A DNA stretch of 62,102 nt from Burkholderiales bacterium. GTDB lineage: Bacteria > Pseudomonadota > Gammaproteobacteria > Burkholderiales > Burkholderiaceae_C. The stretch lies in assembly GCA_016213265.1 (NCBI GenBank), contig JACRBA010000205.1, forward strand, positions 1-62,102, read 5' to 3'. The notes beneath the pieces are model-generated. The model was not told where the DNA came from and did not search any database. It saw only the letters and a list, made by a program, of their open reading frames with translations. A program made the translations under genes and the position numbers. Positions 10,931 through 20,860 of this stretch are shown here, piece after piece (position 1 is the stretch's first letter; each line of letters starts with the position of its first letter).

Positions 10931-11755
10931 ATGCCCAACCGCACCGTCTTCTTCGTCTCCGATGGCACCGGCATCACCGCCGAAACCTTCGGCAATTCCA
11001 TCCTCGCGCAGTTCTCCGCCCGGCCGCGCCACATCCGCCGCCCCTTCATCGACACGGCCGACAAGGCCGACAAGGTGGTCTCCGAGATCAACTCGATCGC
11101 CGAGGCCGAGGGCCGGCGTCCGATCGTCTTCATCACCCTGGCCAACGAGGACATCCGCCGCATCCTGACGGACGACCACTGCAAGGGCATGGTGATGGAC
11201 ATGTTCGCGGCCTTCGTCGAGCCGCTCGAGCGCGAGTTCGGCATCAAGTCCAACCACCGGGTGGGGCGCTTCTCGGATGCGGCCAAGAGCCAGGAGTACA
11301 ACGACCGCATCGAAGCGATCAACTTCTCGCTCGCCCACGATGACGGCCAGTCGGCCAAGAACCTCGAGGCGGCCGACGTGATCCTGGTGGGCGTGAGCCG
11401 CAGCGGCAAGACGCCCACCTCGCTGTACCTGGCCATGCAGCACGGCATCAAGGCGGCCAACTACCCGCTGATTCCCGAAGACTTCGAGCGCGGCCACCTG
11501 CCCACCTCACTCGCGCCGCACAAGCGCAAGTGCTTCGGCCTCACGATCGACCCCGATCGGCTGGCGCAGATCCGGCACGAGCGGCGGCCCGACAGCAAGT
11601 ACGCGTCGATCGAGAACTGCCGCTATGAGGTGCACGCCGCCGAGCAGATGATGAAGCGCAGCGGCATCTCCTGGCTGAGCTCGACCCACAAGTCGATCGA
11701 GGAGATCGCCACGACCAACCTGCGCGACATCCGCCCGGATCGGCTGATCTACTGA
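10931..11755 (+). CDS. ppsR: PEP synthase regulatory protein (bifunctional kinase/pyrophosphorylase, DUF299)
   Basis: Inactivates PEP synthase by ADP-dependent phosphorylation of an active-site Thr and reactivates it by Pi-dependent dephosphorylation. 274 residues. It opens [22 protein letters not shown], the DUF299 signature, and has a P-loop GVSRSGKT at 154-161. The C-terminus carries [12 protein letters not shown]. It is divergent from ppsA across a 227-nt gap. It overlaps the convergent methyltransferase gene by 7 nt at the 3' end. Confidence 0.95.
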   Translation: MPNRTVFFVSDGTGITAETFGNSILAQFSARPRHIRRPFIDTADKADKVVSEINSIAEAEGRRPIVFITLANEDIRRILTDDHCKGMVMDMFAAFVEPLEREFGIKSNHRVGRFSDAAKSQEYNDRIEAINFSLAHDDGQSAKNLEAADVILVGVSRSGKTPTSLYLAMQHGIKAANYPLIPEDFERGHLPTSLAPHKRKCFGLTIDPDRLAQIRHERRPDSKYASIENCRYEVHAAEQMMKRSGISWLSSTHKSIEEIATTNLRDIRPDRLIY

Positions 11756-12567
11756 CCCGCCTCGGGCCGTGGGCCGGCCACGCCACCCGCCAATCCGGCG
11801 AACAGGCACACCGCGGCGGCCGCCGCCACGTTGAGCGACTCCTCCCCGCCCGGCTGCGGGATGCGCACCGCCTGCGCGCAGCGCGCCATCAAGTCGGGTG
11901 AGACGCCCTGCCCTTCGTGCCCGAGCACCCAGGCGCACGGCCGCGGCAGCGGGGCCTGACCGAGCAGCAGGCCACCGTGCGGGCTGGTGGCCAGCAAAGG
12001 CACCTGCAGCGCATCGAGCGCCTCGGGCTCGACGCCTTCGACGAGGCGCAGCGCGAAATGCGCCCCCATGCCGGCGCGCAGCACCTTGGGCGACCACAGC
12101 GCCGCCGTGCCCTTCAGGGCGATGACCTGTGCCACGCCGAACGCGGCCGCGCTGCGCAGGATGCTGCCCACGTTGCCGGCGTCCTGCACCCGGTCGAGGA
12201 CGACCGACGCTGCCTGCGGGTCGATCTGCATGGCCGTCGGCCGTTCGATGAGCGCGCCGACGCGGCCCGGTGACTCGAGGGCGCTCAGGCTGGCAAACAG
12301 GGTGTCGGGCACCTGGACGGCGCGGCGCGCCCGTGGCGCCCAGGCGTGCCACGGCGCTGCCGCCTGCGCCCACGCGCCCTGGCTGTAGACCAGCGCCTGC
12401 AGATCGACGCCTCGGGCAAGCGCTGCGCCGACGAGGTGGTCACCTTCGAGCCACACCACGCCCTGCCGGCGGTACGCACCGGGATCGGCGGCCAGCCGGC
12501 GGATGCGCTGCAACAGCGGGTTGTCGCGCGCCGTCAGGAGCTCGGGCAGCGGCGCCTGGCCACTCAT
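11749..12567 (-). CDS. TrmH/SpoU-family RNA 2'-O-methyltransferase
   Basis: SAM-dependent ribose methyltransferase of the SPOUT (knotted) class. 272 residues. The N-terminal substrate-binding part ([25 protein letters not shown]) is followed by the knot motifs: [36 protein letters not shown] and [21 protein letters not shown]. Which RNA it modifies cannot be told from sequence. The ATG at 12567 overlaps the rnhB stop as ATGA, which decides the start over a codon three residues upstream. It is the last gene of the rpsB-to-lpxB string. Confidence 0.9.
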   Translation of the reverse strand: MSGQAPLPELLTARDNPLLQRIRRLAADPGAYRRQGVVWLEGDHLVGAALARGVDLQALVYSQGAWAQAAAPWHAWAPRARRAVQVPDTLFASLSALESPGRVGALIERPTAMQIDPQAASVVLDRVQDAGNVGSILRSAAAFGVAQVIALKGTAALWSPKVLRAGMGAHFALRLVEGVEPEALDALQVPLLATSPHGGLLLGQAPLPRPCAWVLGHEGQGVSPDLMARCAQAVRIPQPGGEESLNVAAAAAVCLFAGLAGGVAGPRPEAGQ

Positions 12568-13193
12568 TCCACGCACTCCCCCATCACCAGTCGCACCGGC
12601 GCGAAACTTCGGCGGTGGACGGGCGACGCGCCATGCAGGCGCAGGGCCTCGAGGTGGTCCGGCGTGGGGTAGCCCTTGTGGGCGGCAAAGCCGTACTGGG
12701 GGTGGGCGGCGTGCAGCTCCGCGCAGAGGCGGTCGCGGTGGACCTTGGCCAGGATGGACGCCGCCGAGATGGCCTGCACCCGCGCATCTCCCTGCACGAT
12801 GGCCTCCGCCGGCACGCGCAGCACAGGCAGCCGGTTGCCGTCGACCAGCACCTTGGCCGGCAGCAGCCGCAGGCCCTCCACCGCCCGGCGCATGGCCAGC
12901 AGCGTCGCCTGCAGGATATTCAATGCATCGATCTCATCGACGCTCGCCTCGGCGATGCTGCAGCACAGTGCCTTGGCCCGGATCTCGTCGTACAGCGCCT
13001 CGCGGCGCTTCTCGCTGAGCACCTTGGAGTCCTTGAGGCCACGGATGGGCTGGAGCTCGTCGAGGATCACCGCGGCCGCCACCACGGGGCCGGCCAGCGG
13101 CCCGCGCCCCGCCTCGTCGACACCCGCCACCAGGCCGGGTGCATCGAAGACGAGCCGGATCTGCTCAGGCGCCGAGGACTTGCGCGATCGCAT
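12564..13193 (-). CDS. rnhB: Ribonuclease HII
   Basis: Removes ribonucleotides from DNA and RNA-DNA hybrids. 209 residues. The family signature [16 protein letters not shown] carries the catalytic Asp-Glu pair, with a further acidic residue in [20 protein letters not shown] and the C-terminal [12 protein letters not shown]. Its start lies inside the 3' end of lpxB (29-nt overlap) and its stop overlaps the next gene, so it is translationally embedded. rnhB after lpxB is the usual order. Confidence 0.97.
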   Translation of the reverse strand: MRSRKSSAPEQIRLVFDAPGLVAGVDEAGRGPLAGPVVAAAVILDELQPIRGLKDSKVLSEKRREALYDEIRAKALCCSIAEASVDEIDALNILQATLLAMRRAVEGLRLLPAKVLVDGNRLPVLRVPAEAIVQGDARVQAISAASILAKVHRDRLCAELHAAHPQYGFAAHKGYPTPDHLEALRLHGASPVHRRSFAPVRLVMGECVE

Positions 13194-14313
13194 CGCCGGC
13201 CTTGCGCGCCGTGTCCTGGCGCAGGCTGAGGTGGATGTCGGTCAGGCGCCGCCCCAGCGCGTCGCGACGGGGTGCATCGTCCAGCCATGCCAGGGCCTCG
13301 CGGGCCAGCGCTTCGGGGGTGGCCGCGTCCTGCAACAGCTCGGGCACGATGAACTCGCGCGAGAGGATGTTCGGCAGGCCGAACCAGGGCTGGTAGGCGC
13401 GGCGGCGCATGTAGAGCCAGTTGAGCCAGTGCAGGCGGTAGGTGATGACCATGGGCCGCTTGAACAGGGCCGCCTCCAGCGTGGCAGTACCGCTGGCGAT
13501 CAGCGTCACGTCGCAGGCGGCCAGCACCTCGTGGGAGCGCCCGTCCACCAGCTGGACCGCCACGTCGCCGGCATGGGTGGCGACCAGGGGCTCCACCAGG
13601 GGACGCAGGCCCGGGGCCACCGGCAGCACGAAGCGCAGGCCAGGCCGCTGCCGCGCCATGATCGACGCCGCCTGCAGCATCGCCGGCGCGATGTGCCGGA
13701 TCTCACTGCGGCGGCTGCCGGGCAGCAGGGCCACCACGGTGTCACCGTCGCCCAGCCCGAGCGCCGCACGCGCCGGTGCGCGCGGTGGGTCCAATGGGAT
13801 GGTGTCTGCCAACGGGTGGCCCACGAAGCTGGCCGCCACCCCGTGGGACGCCAGCAGCGCCGGCTCGAAGGGAAACAGGCACAGCACATGGTCGGCGGCC
13901 GCCGCGAGCTTGTTCACGCGTTCGCCGCGCCACGCCCAGATCGACGGGCACACGAAGTGCACGGTGCGGATGCCGCCGCCGCGCAGCGCCGTCTCCAGGC
14001 CGAAGTTGAAATCCGGGGCGTCCACGCCAATGAACACGTCCGGGCGCTCCGCCAGCAGGCGGTCGCGCAGCGCGCTGCGGATGCCCACCAGCTCGCGGTA
14101 ATGGCGCAGCGCATCGACATAGCCGAAGACGGACAGCTTCTCGCTCGGCCACCAGGCCTCGAATCCCTCTGCCGCCATGCGGGGGCCGCCGATGCCGGCT
14201 GAACGGGTGCCCGGCCAACGCTCGCGCAGGCCCTTCAGCAGCAGGCTGGCCAGCAGGTCGCCCGAGGCTTCACCGGCCACCAGGGCCAGTCGCGGCGAGG
14301 TGGTCGTGGTCAC
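13165..14313 (-). CDS. lpxB: Lipid-A-disaccharide synthase
   Basis: Membrane-associated glycosyltransferase joining UDP-2,3-diacylglucosamine and lipid X to make lipid A disaccharide. 382 residues from a GTG start at 14313, equal to the E. coli length. It begins [20 protein letters not shown] and includes [26 protein letters not shown] and [18 protein letters not shown], all LpxB signatures. No ATG lies between the lpxA stop and this codon; GTG is 14 nt past that stop. Earlier in-frame codons run through lpxA in another frame and are rejected. Confidence 0.96.
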   Translation of the reverse strand: MTTTTSPRLALVAGEASGDLLASLLLKGLRERWPGTRSAGIGGPRMAAEGFEAWWPSEKLSVFGYVDALRHYRELVGIRSALRDRLLAERPDVFIGVDAPDFNFGLETALRGGGIRTVHFVCPSIWAWRGERVNKLAAAADHVLCLFPFEPALLASHGVAASFVGHPLADTIPLDPPRAPARAALGLGDGDTVVALLPGSRRSEIRHIAPAMLQAASIMARQRPGLRFVLPVAPGLRPLVEPLVATHAGDVAVQLVDGRSHEVLAACDVTLIASGTATLEAALFKRPMVITYRLHWLNWLYMRRRAYQPWFGLPNILSREFIVPELLQDAATPEALAREALAWLDDAPRRDALGRRLTDIHLSLRQDTARKAGDAIAQVLGA

Positions 14314-14327
14314 GTCCGCCCCGCCCG

Positions 14328-15116
14328 TCAGCGCACGATGCCGCGCTTGGCACCGGCCAGGAAGGCCAGCATGGTGTCGACGTCCTCGTCGCCGCCCGCC
14401 ACGCCGCCGCGCAGCGCCTCGATGGCCGCCACCGCCGCGTCGAGCGTGAGCCCGTCGCGGTACAGCAGCTTGTGCATCTGCCGAATCAGGCCCAGGCGTT
14501 CCGGCGTGAAGCCACGGCGCTTGAGGCCCGTGAGGTTCACCGCACGCAGAGCCAATGGGTGACCATCGGCCGTCATGTAGGGCGGCACGTCCTGCGCCAC
14601 ATGGGCCTGGAACCCGATCATCGCGTGGGCACCGATGTGCACGAACTGGTGCACGCCCGACAGGCCGCCGATGACGGCCCAGTCGCCCACCCTCACATGG
14701 CCGGCGAGCGTGGCATTGTTGGCCAGCACCGTGTGGTCGCCCAGCACCACGTCGTGCGCCACATGCACGTAGGCCATGATCCAGTTGTCCGACCCGATGC
14801 GGGTGACGCCCTCCTCCTTCATCGTGCCGAGGTTGAGCGTGCAGAACTCGCGGATGGTGTTGCGGTCGCCGATCACCAGCCGCGTGGGCTCGCCGCCATA
14901 GCTCATGTCCTGCGACACGGCGCCAATGGATGCGAACTGGAAGATGCGGTTGTCGCGGCCGATGGTGGTACGGCCCTCGATCACCGTGTGCGGGCCCACC
15001 GTGGTGCCCGCACCGATGCGCACATGCGGACCGATGACGGCGTAAGGACCGACTGTGACCTGCGCGTCGAGCTCGGCCGCGGGGTCGACGATGGCGGTCG
15101 GATGGATCTGGACCAT
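14328..15116 (-). CDS. lpxA: Acyl-ACP--UDP-N-acetylglucosamine O-acyltransferase
   Basis: First step of lipid A synthesis, transferring a hydroxyacyl chain to UDP-GlcNAc. 262 residues. A left-handed beta-helix of hexapeptide repeats runs from [26 protein letters not shown] onward, with the catalytic His region [14 protein letters not shown] and the C-terminal helical cap ([25 protein letters not shown]). It lies 24 nt after fabZ and 14 nt before lpxB in the conserved lpxD-fabZ-lpxA-lpxB order. Confidence 0.98.
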   Translation of the reverse strand: MVQIHPTAIVDPAAELDAQVTVGPYAVIGPHVRIGAGTTVGPHTVIEGRTTIGRDNRIFQFASIGAVSQDMSYGGEPTRLVIGDRNTIREFCTLNLGTMKEEGVTRIGSDNWIMAYVHVAHDVVLGDHTVLANNATLAGHVRVGDWAVIGGLSGVHQFVHIGAHAMIGFQAHVAQDVPPYMTADGHPLALRAVNLTGLKRRGFTPERLGLIRQMHKLLYRDGLTLDAAVAAIEALRGGVAGGDEDVDTMLAFLAGAKRGIVR

Positions 15117-15140
15117 GGGAAGGGAAACGGTCGAACCGCG

Positions 15141-15596
15141 TCAGCCGTTGGCACCCACCTTGCGCATGGTGCACATGAGCTCGGCCTCGGCGGCCATCTC
15201 GCCGTTCACCGTGGCGCGGGCCTTGTACTTGTGGATGCCCGCGCGCACGCGGTCGATGCTGGCTTCGATCATCAGCTGGTCACCCGGCTCCACGGGCCGC
15301 TTGAAGCGCGCGGCATCGATGCCGGCGAAGTACACCACCGTGTCGTCGCCCGGGTCGATCTCGGCGGACGCGAACGACAGCAGCGCGGCCGACTGCGCCA
15401 TGGCCTCGAGGATCAGCACGCCCGGCATCACCGGCCGGTGCGGAAAGTGGCCGTTGAAGAACGGTTCGTTGATCGTCACGTTCTTCACCGCGAGGATGCG
15501 GATGTTCTTCTCCAGCTCGACCACCCGGTCGACCAGCAGCATGGGGTAGCGGTGCGGCAGCCGCCGGAGGATCTGGTGGATGTCCATCACTGTCAT
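15141..15596 (-). CDS. fabZ: 3-hydroxyacyl-ACP dehydratase FabZ
   Basis: Dehydrates 3-hydroxyacyl-ACP in fatty acid elongation and competes with LpxA/LpxD for the same pool, which may be why the genes are linked. 151 residues. The hot-dog fold core [27 protein letters not shown] contains the catalytic His and Glu. The ATG at 15596 forms an ATGA overlap with the lpxD stop, preferred over a second ATG three codons later (MDIHQIL). Confidence 0.98.
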   Translation of the reverse strand: MTVMDIHQILRRLPHRYPMLLVDRVVELEKNIRILAVKNVTINEPFFNGHFPHRPVMPGVLILEAMAQSAALLSFASAEIDPGDDTVVYFAGIDAARFKRPVEPGDQLMIEASIDRVRAGIHKYKARATVNGEMAAEAELMCTMRKVGANG

Positions 15597-16630
15597 GTTG
15601 AGCTCTTCTTTTCCAGCGCACGCAAACGGTGCCGCAGTTGATGCAACTGACGCAGCGTCGCCGCGTTCTTCTCCCAGTTGCCATTTTCGTCGATCGGGAA
15701 CACGCCGCTGTACTGTCCCGGCTTCGTGATGGAACTCATCACCACGCTGGCCGCCGAGATGTGGACGTGGTCGCCAATCTCGAGATGGCCAAGGATCATG
15801 GCCGCGCCGCCAAAAGTGCAGTGGCGACCGATGCGCGCACTGCCCGCCACGCCGACGCAGCCCGCCATGGCGGTGTGGGCACCGATGTGCACGTTGTGCG
15901 CGATCTGGATGAGGTTGTCGAGCTTCACGCCGTCTTCGATGACCGTGTCGTCCAGTGCGCCGCGGTCGACGCAGGTGTTGGCGCCGATCTCCACGTCGTC
16001 GCCCATCCACACGGCGCCCAGTTGCTCGATCTTTTCCCAGCGCCCCTCGTGCGGAGCGAAGCCGAAGCCGTCGGCACCGATGACGCAGCCGCTGTGCAGC
16101 ACCGCGCGGGCGCCCACGCGACAGCCCCGGCCCAGCGTGGCCCGGGCATGCACGACCGCCCCCTCTCCCAGCTGAACGCGCTCACCGACGACGGCGTGGG
16201 CGCCGACATGCACATGCGCCCCGAGCACCGCCCCGCTCTCCACCACGGCGAAAGGGCCGATGCAGACATGGGCCCCCAGACGCACACCAGGCGCCACGTA
16301 AGCCGAAGGGTGAACGCCGCTCGCCCCGACAGGCCGCTCGCGGGCGACCCACCAGCGCGTGAGTGCCGCGTAGGCGCGGTACGGATCGTCCACGACGATG
16401 GCCGTGCGGCCGCGGGCCACCAGCGCGTCCGCATCGCTCTCGCGCAGGATCACCGTGCCGGCGGCCGTGGAGGCCAGCAGCGGGCGAAGCCGCGGCTGCG
16501 CCAGAAAACTCACCGAGCCGTCATCCGCACGCTCGAGCGCAGCGATGCGCACCACAGCGCGGCGTCCATCGCCGCGCACTTCGCCGCCGATGGCGGCGGC
16601 GATGTCGGCCGCCGTCAGGCTGCCATTCAC
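15593..16630 (-). CDS. lpxD: UDP-3-O-(3-hydroxyacyl)glucosamine N-acyltransferase
   Basis: Third step of lipid A synthesis, N-acylating UDP-3-O-acylglucosamine. 345 residues. The N-terminal uridine-binding domain ([25 protein letters not shown]) is followed by a hexapeptide-repeat beta-helix ([24 protein letters not shown] with the expected catalytic-His context [10 protein letters not shown]) and a C-terminal helix with repeated Leu/Arg. The start overlaps the skp stop (ATGA) and the stop overlaps fabZ, so three genes are translationally chained. Confidence 0.97.
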   Translation of the reverse strand: MNGSLTAADIAAAIGGEVRGDGRRAVVRIAALERADDGSVSFLAQPRLRPLLASTAAGTVILRESDADALVARGRTAIVVDDPYRAYAALTRWWVARERPVGASGVHPSAYVAPGVRLGAHVCIGPFAVVESGAVLGAHVHVGAHAVVGERVQLGEGAVVHARATLGRGCRVGARAVLHSGCVIGADGFGFAPHEGRWEKIEQLGAVWMGDDVEIGANTCVDRGALDDTVIEDGVKLDNLIQIAHNVHIGAHTAMAGCVGVAGSARIGRHCTFGGAAMILGHLEIGDHVHISAASVVMSSITKPGQYSGVFPIDENGNWEKNAATLRQLHQLRHRLRALEKKSST

Positions 16631-17136
16631 TTGGCGGCGTTGAGCGCGTCGATCACCTTCTTGGTGATGTCGACGCGGGGCCCGGCGAACACGACCTCTT
16701 GCAGGATCAGGTCGTACTTTTCCTGCTCGAAGATCTGCTTGATCACGCGGTTGGCCCGCTCCACCACCGCAGCGAGCTCCTCGCTCTTGCGCTGGTTCAG
16801 GTCTTCGAGCAGCTCACGGCGCTTGCGCTGGAAATCGCGGTCCTGGTCGGCCAGGTCGCGTTGGCGGCGGGTGCGCTCGGCCTCGGGAAGGGTCGGGCCT
16901 TCCTTCTCGAGCTTTTCCATGGCGCCACGCAGACGTGAGCCCTGGTCGGCCAGCTCGGTCTCGCGCTTCTTGAACTCGGCCTCCAGCTTGGCCTGGGCCG
17001 CGCGGGCAGGCGCCGCCTCGCGCAGGACCCGCTCGCTGTTCACGTAGCCGATCTTCAGCTCCTGGGCGCTCAGCCCGGCGGCCGACAGGCTGAGGACCGC
17101 CGCGGCGAGGAAGGAGGTGCTAAGCGACTTCATCAT
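16627..17136 (-). CDS. skp: Periplasmic chaperone Skp/OmpH
   Basis: Trimeric periplasmic holdase that ferries unfolded outer-membrane proteins to BamA. 169 residues. A signal peptide MMKSLSTSFLAAAVLSLSAAGLSA is predicted to be cut before QELKIGYV. The middle is a highly charged coiled coil (KLEAEFKKRETELADQGSRL to RRELLEDLNQRKSEEL), and the protein ends in the short beta core that forms the trimer head. The ATG at 17136 overlaps the bamA stop as TGATG; the TTG one codon earlier is less likely. Confidence 0.95.
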   Translation of the reverse strand: MMKSLSTSFLAAAVLSLSAAGLSAQELKIGYVNSERVLREAAPARAAQAKLEAEFKKRETELADQGSRLRGAMEKLEKEGPTLPEAERTRRQRDLADQDRDFQRKRRELLEDLNQRKSEELAAVVERANRVIKQIFEQEKYDLILQEVVFAGPRVDITKKVIDALNAAK

Positions 17137-19475
17137 CAAAAGGCCGTTCCGATCTGAAACTGGAAGCGTTGGATTTTATCGCCGCTGAACGAGCGCAAAG
17201 GCGTGCCGTAGCTGAGCTTCAATGGGCCTACCGGCGAGATCCAGCTCAGGCCGACGCCGGCCGAAGCACGCAGGTCCTCCAGCGTCCCTGTGTTGCCTCG
17301 TTCACGGTCACGGTCGGTGACGCGCCCACTGTGGTCACGCCAGACGTTGCCGGCATCGGCGAACGCGAAGATGCGCAGCGACTTGTCATTGCCGCTGCCC
17401 GGCACCGGGAAGTACAACTCGGAGTTCAGATTCAGCTTCTTCGGCCCGCCATCGTACGCACCGGTTGCGTCGACGCCGCCGAAAGACCCTTGCTCGAACA
17501 CGCGCACGGAGCCAAGCCCGCCGCCGTAGAAGTTCTTGAACAGCGGATACGGCTTGCCACTCAGGCCGTATCCGAGGCCCACCTCACCGTTGACACCCAG
17601 CGTGAGCTTGCTGGTCACGCTGAAGTACTGCTGGTACTGGGCGTTCAGCCTCGCGTAGTGCACATCACCCGCCACGCTGAAGTCGAGGTTCACGCGCTGG
17701 TAGCGGCCCTTGGTGGGCACGAGCACGTTGTCGCGCTCCTCCCGCGCCCACCCCACGGTGAGCGGCACGCTCAGCGCATGGTTGCCGAAGGTCTGCACGA
17801 ACTGGCGATAGCTCAAGGGAACCCCCTGGCTGGTGCCGATGATCGTCTGCTCGATGCCGACGCCGAAGAACACCGTGTCGTACTCGGTGAACGGCACGCC
17901 GAAGCGCACCGACATGCCCGGGGTGGCAAGCTGGTACGACTCGGCCAGGCTGTTCAGCGGCTTGGAGGTGCGGTAGTACACGTCGACCGCGCGCGACACG
18001 CCGTCGTCCGTGAAGTACGGGTCCACCGTGCTGACCACCAGGTTGCGGCTGAGCCGGCTGGTGTTCACCTCCAGGCCGAGGTAGTTGCCGGTGCCGAAGA
18101 CGTTCTCCTTGCGGATGGCGCCCGAGAACGACAGGCCGGCGGACGAGTAGCCCGCGGCCAGCTGCAGGCTGCCCGTCTGCTTTTCCTTCACGGTGAGGAG
18201 CAGGTCCACCTGGTCGGGCGAGCCCGGCACTTCCTGGGTGTCGACGGTGACCTCATCGAAGAAGCCGAGACGCTCCACCCGATCGCGCGAGAGCTTGATC
18301 TTGCCGCTGTCGTACCACGCCGATTCGAACTGGCGGAACTCCCGACGGATGACCTCGTCGCGGGTCACCGTGTTGCCCGCCACGTTGATGCGCCGCACGT
18401 TCACCCGCTGCCCGGGCTGGCCTTGCAGCACCACCACGACCTGGCCGGTCTTGCGGTCGATCTCGGTGCGCGGCTCCACGCGGGCGAAGGCGTAGCCGTA
18501 CACGCCGTAGAGATCGGAGAAGGCGCGCGTCGTCGCCGTGACGTCGTCACCCCGGTAGGCTTCGCCGGGGCGGATGCGCACGCGCTGCTTGAAATCCTCC
18601 TCGCGGCCGAGGAACTGGCCTTCCAGCCGCACGCCGGTCACCGTGAAGGGCTGGCCCTCCTCGATCACGACGTTGATGGAGATCTCCTGCTTGTCCGGCG
18701 AGATGGTGACCTGCGTCGACTTGACGTCGAACTCGAGGTATCCACGGTTCAGGTAGTGCGCCCGGATGCGCTCCAGGTCGGCATTGAGCTTGGCCCGGGC
18801 ATAGCGATCGGACTTGGTGTACCAGGTCAACCAGCCGCCGGTGGTCAGGTCCATCATGTCCAGCAGGCTGGACTCGCTGAAAGCCTTGGCGCCCTCGATA
18901 CGGATGTCGCGGATCCTGGCGACCTCGCCCTCGGCCACCGTGAAGGTGATGTTGACGCGGTTGCGCTCGATGGGGGTGGCGGTGGTGACCACCTCCGCGC
19001 CGTACAGGCTGCGCGTGAGGTACTGGCGCTTGATTTCCTGCTCGGCGCGGTCGATCACCGCCTTGTCGTAGGGCTGGCCCTCGGAGATGCCGTTGTCCTT
19101 CAGCGCCTTGGCCAGCGTGTCCTTGTCGAACTCGCGCAGCCCGATGAAGTTCACCGACGCGATGAGCGCCCGCTCCTCCACCACGACCACGACGACCCGG
19201 TTCTCGATGTCGATGCGCACGTCCTTGAACAGGCCCGTCGCGAACAGCGCACGCAGTGCGGCGGCACCCTTGTCGTCGTTGTATTCGTCGCCCACGCGAA
19301 AGGGCAAGGCGCCGAAGACACTGCCCGGGTCACCGCGCTGCAGGCCCTCGATGCGGATGTCACCGATGGTGAACGGCTCGACGGCGTGCGCCGAGGTGGC
19401 GGCCATCGTGGCGACCGCCATGGCCACACAGGCGACGGCCGGACGCAACGAGGTCAAGGCATGGGAAACAGGCAT
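17136..19475 (-). CDS. bamA: Outer membrane protein assembly factor BamA
   Basis: Central Omp85 subunit of the BAM complex that folds beta-barrels into the outer membrane. 779 residues. The signal peptide MPVSHALTSLRPAVACVAM...AHA is followed by five POTRA domains from VEPFTIGDIRIEGLQRGDPGSVF onward, then a 16-strand barrel (LQLAAGYSSAGLSFSGAI onward). It ends IQRFQFQIGTAF with the C-terminal aromatic residue expected of barrels. The start is set by the signal peptide; a longer frame to 19583 overlaps rseP. bamB and bamD lie elsewhere in this window. Confidence 0.98.
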   Translation of the reverse strand: MPVSHALTSLRPAVACVAMAVATMAATSAHAVEPFTIGDIRIEGLQRGDPGSVFGALPFRVGDEYNDDKGAAALRALFATGLFKDVRIDIENRVVVVVVEERALIASVNFIGLREFDKDTLAKALKDNGISEGQPYDKAVIDRAEQEIKRQYLTRSLYGAEVVTTATPIERNRVNITFTVAEGEVARIRDIRIEGAKAFSESSLLDMMDLTTGGWLTWYTKSDRYARAKLNADLERIRAHYLNRGYLEFDVKSTQVTISPDKQEISINVVIEEGQPFTVTGVRLEGQFLGREEDFKQRVRIRPGEAYRGDDVTATTRAFSDLYGVYGYAFARVEPRTEIDRKTGQVVVVLQGQPGQRVNVRRINVAGNTVTRDEVIRREFRQFESAWYDSGKIKLSRDRVERLGFFDEVTVDTQEVPGSPDQVDLLLTVKEKQTGSLQLAAGYSSAGLSFSGAIRKENVFGTGNYLGLEVNTSRLSRNLVVSTVDPYFTDDGVSRAVDVYYRTSKPLNSLAESYQLATPGMSVRFGVPFTEYDTVFFGVGIEQTIIGTSQGVPLSYRQFVQTFGNHALSVPLTVGWAREERDNVLVPTKGRYQRVNLDFSVAGDVHYARLNAQYQQYFSVTSKLTLGVNGEVGLGYGLSGKPYPLFKNFYGGGLGSVRVFEQGSFGGVDATGAYDGGPKKLNLNSELYFPVPGSGNDKSLRIFAFADAGNVWRDHSGRVTDRDRERGNTGTLEDLRASAGVGLSWISPVGPLKLSYGTPLRSFSGDKIQRFQFQIGTAF

Positions 19476-19483
19476 CGGGAGTG

Positions 19484-20851
19484 TCACTGCAGGCCCAGGA
19501 GCCGGGCCACGTCGTTGGAGAGGGCGATGGTCATCATCAGCAGGAGGAGGAAGGCCCCGCCGCGCTGCAGCCATTTGTGCCACAGATCCGAGACCGGACG
19601 ACCGGTCACGCCCTCGAAAAGATAATACATCAGGTGTCCGCCATCGAGCATGGGCAGCGGCAGCAGGTTCAGCACGCCCAGGCTGACGCTGACCATGGCG
19701 AGAAACGCCAGGTAGTACGAAGCGCCTCGCTGGATCGCCTGCCCGGCATAGTCACCGATCGTCAGAGGCCCGCTGAGGTTCCGCAGCGAGGCTTCGCCGG
19801 TGAGCATGCGGCCGAGCATGCGCACGCTGAGCGACGCCATCTCCCAGGTCCGCTGCGCGCCCCGGGTGATGGCATCCACCGGGTCCAGCTGAACGGTCAC
19901 CAGGCGCACCTGCCCACCCACCGGCGCGTCGATGCGGCCCATCCGGCGATCGCCCTCGTCCACCACGCGCGGTTGCACGGGCAGCTCGATGCGCGTGCCG
20001 CCTCGCTCCACCACCCACTGCATGGGGCCGGCGGCCAGGTCGGTGTAGGCACGCACACGTTCCAGCAGAGCCACGGTGTCCGGCACCGGCCGACCGTCGA
20101 TGGACAGCACCTCGTCGCCCTCACGCAGACCGGCGCGCGCCGCCGGCCCATCGGCCGTGGGAGCGCCCATCACCGGCGGCATGAAGGCCGGCCCGAGCCC
20201 GATGCGACGGACCACGGCATCGTCCACCTCGCCCGTCTGCAGCGTGGACAGGCGAAGCACGGCCTCGCGCCGGTGGACGCCGGCCCCCTCGCTCAGACGC
20301 AAGCGCAGGTCCTCGCCATCCAGCACGGCCTGCGTCACCTGCCAGCGCAGCTCGGTGAGAGAGGCCACCTCGAGCCACGCCTCCTCGCTGCCGCGTGACA
20401 CCGCCTCGACCCAGTCGCCCGGCCGCAACCCGGCCTCGGCCGCCAAGGTGGACGGCGCAGGCGAGGACAGCAGGGGAGCCGGCTCCTGCGTGCCCACCAG
20501 GTGGGCAGTCGCGTACAGCGCAATGGCCAGCAGCAGGTTCACCGCCGGGCCGGCCGCCACGATGGCGGCACGCCGCCAGACCGGCTGCGTGTCGAATGCC
20601 TGTGACATCTCGTGCGGCGCCACGGGCGCTTCACGCTGGTCGAGCATGCGCACATAGCCCCCCAGCGGGATGGCCGCGACCGTGAACTCGGTGTCGGCGT
20701 GGCTGCGCTGGCGGCGCCAGAGCACCGGGCCGAAACCCACGGAGAAGCGCAGCACGCGCACGCCGCACCATCGCGCCACGCGGTAGTGCCCGTACTCGTG
20801 CACCACGATGAGCACGCCGAGCGTGAGCAGGAAGCCCAGCACGGTGAACAT
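19484..20851 (-). CDS. rseP: Site-2 intramembrane zinc metalloprotease RseP
   Basis: Cleaves the anti-sigma factor RseA within the membrane after DegS and also clears remnant signal peptides. 455 residues. The zinc motif HEYGH is in the first transmembrane helix (LIVVHEYGHYRVARWCG). Two PDZ regions lie in the periplasmic middle (LRPGDWVEAV and LREGDEVLSIDGRPVPD). The second metal-ligand helix near the C-terminus has NLLPLPMLDGGHLMYY. It sits between dxr and bamA, placing envelope stress sensing beside envelope assembly. Confidence 0.97.
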   Translation of the reverse strand: MFTVLGFLLTLGVLIVVHEYGHYRVARWCGVRVLRFSVGFGPVLWRRQRSHADTEFTVAAIPLGGYVRMLDQREAPVAPHEMSQAFDTQPVWRRAAIVAAGPAVNLLLAIALYATAHLVGTQEPAPLLSSPAPSTLAAEAGLRPGDWVEAVSRGSEEAWLEVASLTELRWQVTQAVLDGEDLRLRLSEGAGVHRREAVLRLSTLQTGEVDDAVVRRIGLGPAFMPPVMGAPTADGPAARAGLREGDEVLSIDGRPVPDTVALLERVRAYTDLAAGPMQWVVERGGTRIELPVQPRVVDEGDRRMGRIDAPVGGQVRLVTVQLDPVDAITRGAQRTWEMASLSVRMLGRMLTGEASLRNLSGPLTIGDYAGQAIQRGASYYLAFLAMVSVSLGVLNLLPLPMLDGGHLMYYLFEGVTGRPVSDLWHKWLQRGGAFLLLLMMTIALSNDVARLLGLQ

Positions 20852-20860
20852 GCGCTGCCC

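Noticed and set aside
17137..17139. TTG codon as the skp start
   Set aside because: ATG one codon downstream overlaps the bamA stop in the usual TGATG manner and keeps the same signal peptide.
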